A DNA stretch of 6,116 bases from Candidatus Zhuqueibacterota bacterium (lineage in GTDB: Bacteria; SM23-31), in assembly GCA_022562855.1 (NCBI GenBank), contig JADFON010000122.1:1-6116 (forward strand), written 5' to 3'. Below are positions 1-5,185 of this stretch, one piece after another (positions within the stretch are counted from its first letter, which is position 1; each line of letters begins with the position of its first letter). The translations under genes were made by a program, and so were the position numbers. The notes beneath the pieces are model-generated. The model ran no database searches. It was not told the origin of the DNA and saw nothing but the letters and a program-made list of their open reading frames with translations.

Positions 1-64
1 CCATTATGTTTTCCATTGCGTTGTCTATGGCATTCAAAAACGGATTGATAAATTCGGCTTTCAT
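1..64 (-). CDS. cheX: CheY-P phosphatase CheX (N-terminal fragment, cut by window edge)
   Basis: An ATG at 62-64 opens a frame running off the left edge. The 21 visible codons read MKAEFINPFLNAIDNAMENI and then M. The opening M-K-A-E-(F/Y)-I-N-P-F is the typical CheX start. GGAG lies six bases upstream (71-74), confirming the start. CheX is a CheC-family phosphatase that dephosphorylates CheY-P through an ExxN motif, which lies beyond the window. Its position 34 bases after cheY agrees with that role. The call rests on a short but characteristic N-terminus and on context. Confidence 0.82.
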   Translation of the reverse strand, partial: MKAEFINPFLNAIDNAMENIM

Positions 65-98
65 TCAATTCTCCAATAAGGTAATAAAAGAATTTGCT

Positions 99-458
99 TT
101 ATGCCTCGATAGTAGCCTTGACCTTTTCAATCAGGGTTTCTTTATCGAATGGCTTTACAATATAGTTATTTACACCCATTTTCAGAGCTTCAACGACTTC
201 TGTTTTGGCGCCTTCAGTTGTAATCATAACAATAGGAATATCTGCATATAGGGAATTACTTCTTAATTCTTTTACGAATGTGATACCATCCATCTCAGGC
301 ATATTCCAATCGGTCAAAACAAGTTCTATGCCTTCCATATTGCTTAATCCCTCAAGACCGTTACCGGCTTCCACGATATCATCAAAACCTGCAGTTTTCA
401 GACTATTGATAATTATTCTCCGCATGGTTACCGAGTCGTCTACAACTAAAACTTTCAT
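99..458 (-). CDS. cheY: Chemotaxis response regulator CheY
   Basis: CheY is the diffusible receiver that carries phosphate from CheA to the flagellar motor switch. The 119-residue product is a single receiver with D7-D8 in VVDDS, phosphoacceptor D50 in LTDWNMPEMDG, T80 in MITTEG, Y99 in NNYIVKPF and K102. The Trp after the phosphoacceptor and the Tyr before VKPF match positions important in classical CheY, separating it from the other free receiver in the cluster. A GAGGT about eight bases before the ATG supports the start. It follows the kinase by 54 bases, the widest gap in the cluster, and precedes cheX by 34 bases. The cheY-cheX order fits CheX acting as its phosphatase. A kinase-partner role for a separate phosphorelay cannot be excluded, since cheA is not visible. 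Confidence 0.94.
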   Translation of the reverse strand: MKVLVVDDSVTMRRIIINSLKTAGFDDIVEAGNGLEGLSNMEGIELVLTDWNMPEMDGITFVKELRSNSLYADIPIVMITTEGAKTEVVEALKMGVNNYIVKPFDKETLIEKVKATIEA

Positions 459-512
459 GATACTTTACCTCATGTTCTAAGATGCGGTTAGAGAATTCTT
501 GTAATATTGATA

Positions 513-2279
513 TTATTCCAGAAATTCGTCAGCCTTTTTGAATTCCACTTTAAACGAGGCGCCAGTTTCATCGGATTTTTCAACAAATAAATTTCCTTGT
601 TGCAAGGAAATCAATTCACTGCACATATATAGACCTAATCCTGTTCCCGATGAAGACGCATACTCGGTATCGTTATCCCTGATTTTCGTTGTGAAATATG
701 CCTCAAATATTCTCGGCAGGATCTTTTCCGGTATACCTCTTCCATTATCGGAAACAGAAAACCAGACCTTGTCGTCATCGACTCCCGTTTTGATTTTAAT
801 TGTGGGATTTGGCAAACCGTATACAGCATCGATACCATTTTTTACAAGATTTTGAAGTACTTGAGAAATATATGACGGCACTACATTGGTTAGTAATTCT
901 TTATCAGAGAAATCGAAAATCAGGTTTACATTTTTGTTATACCATTTATTGACATCAAGAAATCCAATTTCATCCCGTAGAAGTTCGTTTAGTTCGATTA
1001 CTTCAAATTCTTCGCTCTGAATAAACCTGCTTTTATTCATAAGAGAGTTTATCATGTCGATAAACCTCTCAATGCAGTCAAGGTTCGAGTTTAACCGCTT
1101 AGATAATTTTTGCAATGCCGGTTTATTGTTTCCCAGCAGAGTTTTAGGATTGTTTTTTTCCTTCAAAAGAAGCCCATCAAGGTCAAGCCGCATCAATTGT
1201 GCATAGCCGAGTATCCCCGATATTTGATTATTCATGTTATGGACAATTCCCTGAACATTTTTTCCAAATAAAGCCTGTCTTTCGTATTTCATCAGGTTAG
1301 CGGTCTGTTCCCGCAGCAATTGCTCCATAATATTTTTTTTGATAAGAAAGTCTTTTTTTGCATTGATAATACTCAAATGTGTAGCAATTCTAAAGACTAT
1401 TTCATCGGGATGTAAATCGCTTGACAAAAAATCCACGCTTCCTGATTTAAAACCAATTTGCTTAAAATCCCGGTCGAATTCAGGTGTAACAAAAATTACA
1501 GGAATCTGAGACAATTTGGAATTACTTTTCAGGGATTTACAAAACTCAATACCACCGTTGTCATTTTTGTCAACCGCTAACAAAACAAGATCGGGATTGT
1601 TTTGTTCCACAAATTCAGTGGACCCGTTCTTTTTGACGGCATAGGTCACATTATAACCCCGGTCTGAAAGAACCACTTCGAGAAACTGTGCAGAGGCATT
1701 TGAATCATCCACTATCAAGATATTGTTTGTATTATCAAGCGGTTCCTCTCCGCCGTCGGCGCTATCTGAAAATAGTCCATCGGGAATCAACGCCTCTCCG
1801 GGAACCGGCGATTTGCTCTCAATAGTAAAAACTATTTTCCTGTCATCTATTCCAAATAAAACGATTAATGAGTCATTGGATAATTCAGGAGCATTACTTT
1901 GGTCCCCGTTTTTGAGAGGAACCGGAACTCCGAGCTTCACGACGTCATCACCATCCAGTAATTTAGTCGCAAATTGTCCCGCAATTGCATTGGAGCACTC
2001 GGAAACAAAATCTTCTATAATTGTATCAAGATTATTTTTATCATACTCGCCATATAACATATCAACTAATTCCGACGCATGATCTTTTTCAAAATAAAGC
2101 CGGATCTTCAATTCATGAGGTTCAATGATTTCGATAGTCGAAGCCACCGACTCCTTTGTCCATTCAGGAAGTGAACCACACATTTCCTTTTCCGTTACTT
2201 CAGCAAAAAGCATCGTTTCGAATGTTTTGGATACCGCATCCTGCAGTTTTTCAAAGAATTCTTCATTATTTATGTTCAT
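513..2279 (-). CDS. Soluble hybrid histidine kinase: CheX-like domain, degenerate receiver, HisKA-like and HATPase domains
   Basis: The 588-residue cytoplasmic protein has no membrane segment. Residues about 1-160 resemble the CheX/CheC phosphatase fold, with E94-C-S-N97 followed by AIAG in the place of the ExxN catalytic dyad of CheX. Residues 186-300 form a receiver that starts with D191-D192, but A235 replaces the phosphoacceptor Asp and S287 replaces the conserved Lys, so it is a pseudo-receiver. A helical, probably coiled-coil linker spans about 303-340. The phosphorylation box has H347 in IVHNMNNQISGILGYAQL, with Asn at H+1 instead of Glu/Asp and N351 at H+4. The ATPase domain is complete: N-box N477/N481, G1 DNGRGIP at 511-517, F-box FEAYFTTK at 525-532 and G2 GTGLGL at 545-550. 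AGGA seven bases upstream supports the ATG. It lies between the free receiver and cheY, its likely phosphotransfer partners by context. Confidence 0.92.
   Translation of the reverse strand: MNINNEEFFEKLQDAVSKTFETMLFAEVTEKEMCGSLPEWTKESVASTIEIIEPHELKIRLYFEKDHASELVDMLYGEYDKNNLDTIIEDFVSECSNAIAGQFATKLLDGDDVVKLGVPVPLKNGDQSNAPELSNDSLIVLFGIDDRKIVFTIESKSPVPGEALIPDGLFSDSADGGEEPLDNTNNILIVDDSNASAQFLEVVLSDRGYNVTYAVKKNGSTEFVEQNNPDLVLLAVDKNDNGGIEFCKSLKSNSKLSQIPVIFVTPEFDRDFKQIGFKSGSVDFLSSDLHPDEIVFRIATHLSIINAKKDFLIKKNIMEQLLREQTANLMKYERQALFGKNVQGIVHNMNNQISGILGYAQLMRLDLDGLLLKEKNNPKTLLGNNKPALQKLSKRLNSNLDCIERFIDMINSLMNKSRFIQSEEFEVIELNELLRDEIGFLDVNKWYNKNVNLIFDFSDKELLTNVVPSYISQVLQNLVKNGIDAVYGLPNPTIKIKTGVDDDKVWFSVSDNGRGIPEKILPRIFEAYFTTKIRDNDTEYASSSGTGLGLYMCSELISLQQGNLFVEKSDETGASFKVEFKKADEFLE
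591..611. repeat. Perfect 9-bp inverted repeat with 3-base loop inside the kinase 3' end
   Basis: Positions 591-599 (ATTTCCTTG) pair exactly with 603-611 (CAAGGAAAT) across a three-base loop. It lies within kinase codons for roughly S-L-Q-Q-G-N, about 75 bases before the stop. It has no poly-U tail and so is not a normal terminator. It may be a chance result of codons or a small mRNA hairpin ahead of cheY. Confidence 0.5.
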
Positions 2280-2291
2280 TCGCTGTTCCTG

Positions 2292-2669
2292 TTAATTATT
2301 GTAAACAGTCTTTACGGTTTTGTCCAATGCCATTGGCGACAAAGGTTTATTGAGTACAGCGGAAGCGCCTAACGAAATTAGTTTTGATTCGTAGGCGGGA
2401 TTGGCTATGCTGCTAATCACAATGATGGGAATTGTCCGAAATTTGTCGGATTGACGGGTATTGATCACCAGTTCCTCACCATCCATTTCAGGCATAACCA
2501 AATCTGTCAAAATCAAGTCTATTTCGTTATCTTTTAACAAGTCAAGCGCCTCAACTCCATTAGCAGCTTCGAAATAAACAACACCCTCGTAACCGCCCAT
2601 CGAAAGACACTTTCGAATTACCATTCGTGAAGTTGCAGAATCATCCACGATTAAAATGTTCTTAGGCAT
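2292..2669 (-). CDS. Stand-alone receiver-domain response regulator (CheY-like)
   Basis: This is a single-domain phosphoreceiver with no DNA-binding or enzymatic output region. From the ATG at 2667-2669 it is 125 residues. It has the acidic pair D9-D10 in LIVDDS, phosphoacceptor D56 in LTDLVMPEMDG, the switch S86 in VISS and K108 in NKPLSP, so it should accept phosphate. It has Leu rather than the Trp found after the phosphoacceptor in the cheY product here, and residues after the switch Ser also differ, so it is probably not the motor-binding CheY. An adjacent ATG at 2670-2672 is possible, but the AGGAG is only three bases from it and six from the second. The start overlaps the HDOD stop, and the kinase gene begins only 12 bases after its stop. 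It is the natural partner of one or both neighbours. Confidence 0.94.
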   Translation of the reverse strand: MPKNILIVDDSATSRMVIRKCLSMGGYEGVVYFEAANGVEALDLLKDNEIDLILTDLVMPEMDGEELVINTRQSDKFRTIPIIVISSIANPAYESKLISLGASAVLNKPLSPMALDKTVKTVYNN

Positions 2670-3558
2670 CATTTTCTCCTGCCCCCTTATTTTCGGGGTC
2701 TAAATTGAAAAAAAACTTCTGAATTTCTTCATATTCCAATTCTATCGATATATAGAGATTTGATATATCGTTATCATTTAGTTTTAAAATATCTGAAGCT
2801 GTTGAATCAAGCCTATATGCCATTGAGTCAAACCCGGTTCCGAATCCCCCGAGCATAGCCATTATATCTCCGAAATGCACCATCGCACAAATTAGTTTGT
2901 GCTTCTCCGGTGCCGCCCCTGGATTGTGATGAAAACGAATAGCTGCTTGAAGAGTATCCGGAAAATTCCATTTGTTCGCCAGCATGTATCCCACTTCTGC
3001 ATGATTCGTTCTCAGTATATTCGATTCTACTGAGGGGAAATCCATCTCGATTCCTATCTTGTATTTTTCATTTAAATCACTGTCGTAGTTGGCAAGAAAT
3101 TCACTGATAATCACCTTGCCTATATCGAGCAATAATCCCGCCGTATAAACAACATCGGAGACTTCATACTTATTTGCCATTTGAGCAATTTGTCTTGACG
3201 CTATAGCGGTTCTCAAGGAGTGATTCCATAACCCGTTTTCTTCACATAAATACCCCTTAAGCGGATTGGAAAACATTTGACCGAAGCTTTGCTTAATGAC
3301 TATACCGAGTATTCCCCTGTTTCCAAGAAAATTGACCGCCCTGTCTATTGAAGTGACGGGTTTGCCCAGTCCAAATGAGGCGGAATTAACTACTTGCAGA
3401 CAACGGGTAGACAATGCAATATCTAATGAAACCAGCTTTATCAGATCCTTTACTGCATAATCGGAATTCGATATGAGATTCAAGATACGAACGGTGTTTG
3501 ATGAAATCGAAGGCATCGTACTTACGCGGTCTGTTATTTGTTGAAGTGTATTTTTCAT
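2662..3558 (-). CDS. HDOD domain signalling protein
   Basis: HDOD proteins are HD-superfamily relatives that usually lack phosphohydrolase activity and act as signalling scaffolds or outputs near receivers and diguanylate cyclase systems. From the ATG at 3556-3558 the product is 298 residues, a usual single-domain size. Typical signatures include the N-terminal VSTMPSISS segment, LVSLDIALSTRCLQVVNSASFG (about 42-63), W-N-H at about 111-113, AGLLLDIGK (about 140-148) and NHAEVGYMLANKWNFP (about 185-200) followed by HH at 210-211. In the HD-like position the His is replaced by Leu (L144-D145), so hydrolysis is unlikely. A TTG at 3565-3567 could add three residues. Neither start has a convincing Shine-Dalgarno, so the start is uncertain. 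The gene ends inside the next gene's start region, pointing to coupled translation with the free receiver, a likely partner. Confidence 0.93.
   Translation of the reverse strand: MKNTLQQITDRVSTMPSISSNTVRILNLISNSDYAVKDLIKLVSLDIALSTRCLQVVNSASFGLGKPVTSIDRAVNFLGNRGILGIVIKQSFGQMFSNPLKGYLCEENGLWNHSLRTAIASRQIAQMANKYEVSDVVYTAGLLLDIGKVIISEFLANYDSDLNEKYKIGIEMDFPSVESNILRTNHAEVGYMLANKWNFPDTLQAAIRFHHNPGAAPEKHKLICAMVHFGDIMAMLGGFGTGFDSMAYRLDSTASDILKLNDNDISNLYISIELEYEEIQKFFFNLDPENKGAGENDA
2676..2680 (-). promoter_or_regulatory. Shine-Dalgarno deciding the receiver gene start
   Basis: Minus-strand AGGAG lies six bases before the ATG at 2667-2669 and three before the ATG at 2670-2672, which favours the second of the tandem ATGs. 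The site lies inside the 3' end of the HDOD reading frame, as expected for coupled translation. Confidence 0.65.
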
Positions 3559-3596
3559 TTTGATCAATTATTTGGCAAATCGATTCTATCGCAAAA

Positions 3597-4247
3597 TTAC
3601 TGCTGTAAACCTTCTCCTGCTTGCAGAATCTGCCTTTTTAGATCATTCAATTGATTTTTTGCCGTAGCCCGTAGCTGAAAATCGAAATTATCGGCAATAA
3701 CTTTAATATCCCGGTGCAGGCTTTTCAGATCGGTTGTCTGTTTATTTTCCAGTCTCGGTTGAATTATAAATAAGGTCGAAAAATTATCCCGGTTATACTG
3801 GTTAACAGAGACTTTCCATGTATTTTCCAAATGTTTTTTGACCAAGAAACTGATCAAATACTGCGATATGAGATCAGGATAAACGACTGATGGGGAATAA
3901 AACCAAACCTGGGGAAGTTTGCCGATATATCCTTCATTATCAAGGTGACCTTCGCACGACCAGCAAGGTTGTACAATCCTGGATGCCGTCAGCGCATAAA
4001 CAAGAGGTAAAATGTTTTTTTCAATAGGATAATTGACCGGATCGGACGATAATTGTTTTGGAGCAAGCGAACAGTCTGCCGAACACATACAGCAGCAAAA
4101 TTGTGATTTTAGTTCGCACGTGCACGTATCTTTGCAATTGACGCAAGGTCTTACTTCTTTGTCGGTCGGCATACTTAACATTTCAAGAATATCATTTTTG
4201 CGGCGATCAAAATATTTTTCTCTTTCAAAAAAATATTCGATATACAT
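3597..4247 (-). CDS. Cysteine-rich soluble protein of unknown function, putative metal-binding
   Basis: I do not recognise a named family. The 216-residue protein has no signal peptide or membrane segment. A dense cysteine block at 35-59 holds C35, C38, C42, C44, C51, C52, C53, C55 and C59. A second motif, C95-W-S-C98-E-G-H101, follows. The middle (about 105-160) has an aromatic VWFYSP stretch and looks like an alpha/beta fold. The tail (about 170-212) is charged and probably helical. Eleven cysteines in CxxC-like spacing suggest zinc or iron-sulfur binding; this is inference. The CxxCxxH pattern is not a CxxCH heme c site. A full GGAGGTGA Shine-Dalgarno upstream makes the ATG at 4245-4247 the clear start. 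Flanking genes are the four-helix membrane protein upstream and the HDOD gene downstream, so a chemotaxis or redox-sensing role is plausible only by context. Confidence 0.82.
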   Translation of the reverse strand: MYIEYFFEREKYFDRRKNDILEMLSMPTDKEVRPCVNCKDTCTCELKSQFCCCMCSADCSLAPKQLSSDPVNYPIEKNILPLVYALTASRIVQPCWSCEGHLDNEGYIGKLPQVWFYSPSVVYPDLISQYLISFLVKKHLENTWKVSVNQYNRDNFSTLFIIQPRLENKQTTDLKSLHRDIKVIADNFDFQLRATAKNQLNDLKRQILQAGEGLQQ

Positions 4248-4254
4248 TTTATCA

Positions 4255-4262
4255 TCACCTCC
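4255..4262 (-). promoter_or_regulatory. Strong Shine-Dalgarno site for the cysteine-rich gene
   Basis: Read on the minus strand this is GGAGGTGA, an eight-base match to the 3' end of bacterial 16S rRNA, seven bases before the ATG at 4245-4247. It is the longest such match in the window. It fixes the start codon and suggests efficient translation compared with neighbours that carry only GGAG or AGGA. Confidence 0.8.
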
Positions 4263-4285
4263 AATAATATTGAATGCTAAATGAT

Positions 4286-4654
4286 TTATCCAATCGGCTG
4301 GATAAAATATGACGTTACAAAACTAAGCAATCGGAAGCCTGCGTATAGGGAAATGCCAACAACATGTTGTGTCCTTCCCTTATCGACAGATAGTAATCGA
4401 CATCCGAAGAATAGCATAAAAAAGTAGATCAAGATTACAAAAGTGGAAACAATAATATGCACCATGATAACCGGAGACAAGGGTTTACCTACTATGGATT
4501 CCACCACTGATCTGTTCATTTCAATAAAAATGACAAACAACATATCGATTGTTAAGGCGCACATAATCAACGGAATGTGTATATTAGGACGGCGACGGTA
4601 AAAGATCGACGCCGCTATTGCCAGTATCACAAAAATTGTTATTATTACACTCAT
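4286..4654 (-). CDS. Small four-helix integral membrane protein, DUF420-like, function unknown
   Basis: This 122-residue protein is almost entirely membrane. Hydrophobic segments lie at about 2-19, 26-46, 62-84 and 95-118. A basic RRR cluster at 20-22 follows helix 1 and a short DKGR turn precedes helix 4. There is one histidine near the start of each of helices 2, 3 and 4 (H26, H66, H97), and an acidic residue, E45, at the end of helix 2. The layout recalls DUF420-type four-helix proteins with membrane-edge histidines, but this comparison is from memory and the assignment is tentative. AGGA seven bases upstream supports the ATG at 4652-4654. The gene sits 42 bases after cheD and 38 bases before the cysteine-rich gene, and so appears to share their transcript. 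A sensory or redox/heme role is possible but unproven. It has no chemoreceptor signalling domain. Confidence 0.8.
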   Translation of the reverse strand: MSVIITIFVILAIAASIFYRRRPNIHIPLIMCALTIDMLFVIFIEMNRSVVESIVGKPLSPVIMVHIIVSTFVILIYFFMLFFGCRLLSVDKGRTQHVVGISLYAGFRLLSFVTSYFIQPIG

Positions 4655-4696
4655 ATATTTATCCTGATTTTTTTAATGACTAACACCATCTTATAT

Positions 4697-5185
4697 TCAG
4701 ACTTCCCAGTTACCTCTACCGGCGCTTGAAATCATAACTTTACCGGTATTAATCTCTATCGCAGCAGTTCTTGGTAATGAACCTCCGACATCTTCAGCCT
4801 GCAAACCCAATCCGTATTTCCAGAGGAGCTTTTTTGTCGCAAGTATATTTCTTTTTCCGATATCAAATAAACTATTCGGATCCATCACCTTTGCACCGCC
4901 TACTAATTTGATTATAAGATTCTTAGCATGACCGTTTAGACCTTCTTTTTTCATTTGCTTAAATAATGCCGGGATGCCGGTATCGGCAAAGTAACCCGGT
5001 CTTTTTTGTATCATATCCGGTCTAATTTTTGATTCGGGCAATGCAATATGAACCATACCTCCAACTTTGGTTACAGGATCATACATTATCAAAGCCACAC
5101 ATGAGCCGAGAGAATATGTTTTGATGACAGCACCGGTGTCGTGAGAAGCGCCATACTCCCCCACACCCAATACTATTTCTTTCAT
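4697..5185 (-). CDS. cheD: Chemoreceptor glutamine deamidase CheD
   Basis: CheD hydrolyses specific receptor glutamine side chains to glutamate in the cytoplasm, tuning chemoreceptor output. In organisms with CheC-family phosphatases it can also bind them. The 162-residue length is normal for the family. The expected Cys-His-Thr active site is visible: T23 in IKTYSLGSC, C29 in LGSC and H46 in GGMVHIALP. The family glycines in LVGGAKV (about 93-99) and DVGGSLPR (about 132-139) are also present. The ATG at 5183-5185 overlaps the cheB stop by four bases. A GGAG eight bases upstream, inside the end of cheB, supports this start. No cheC is visible; the CheC-family members here are the cheX start at the left edge and the CheX-like domain of the kinase. 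Any CheD partnership with those is inference. Confidence 0.97.
   Translation of the reverse strand: MKEIVLGVGEYGASHDTGAVIKTYSLGSCVALIMYDPVTKVGGMVHIALPESKIRPDMIQKRPGYFADTGIPALFKQMKKEGLNGHAKNLIIKLVGGAKVMDPNSLFDIGKRNILATKKLLWKYGLGLQAEDVGGSLPRTAAIEINTGKVMISSAGRGNWEV

Noticed and set aside
205-480. Plus-strand frame opposite cheY
   Set aside because: It is fully covered by cheY with all receiver residues intact, and nothing suggests independent coding.
459-512. Possible promoter or terminator in the kinase-cheY gap
   Set aside because: The gap is AT-rich but has no convincing -35/-10 pair and no hairpin with a T-run; only the cheY Shine-Dalgarno is supported.
1723-2082. 119-codon plus-strand reading frame antisense to the kinase
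   Set aside because: It lies wholly within a well-supported kinase gene, shows no recognisable domain and has a low-complexity Ser/Pro/Leu composition typical of an antisense shadow.
2677-2698. CCCC/GGGG mini-stem just before the receiver-gene Shine-Dalgarno
   Set aside because: The stem is only four base pairs with an eight-base loop, too weak and too common to call a regulatory element.
3945-3965. C-W-S-C-E-G-H as a possible heme c attachment site
   Set aside because: Heme c needs CxxCH; here His is three residues after the second Cys, and the protein has no export signal.
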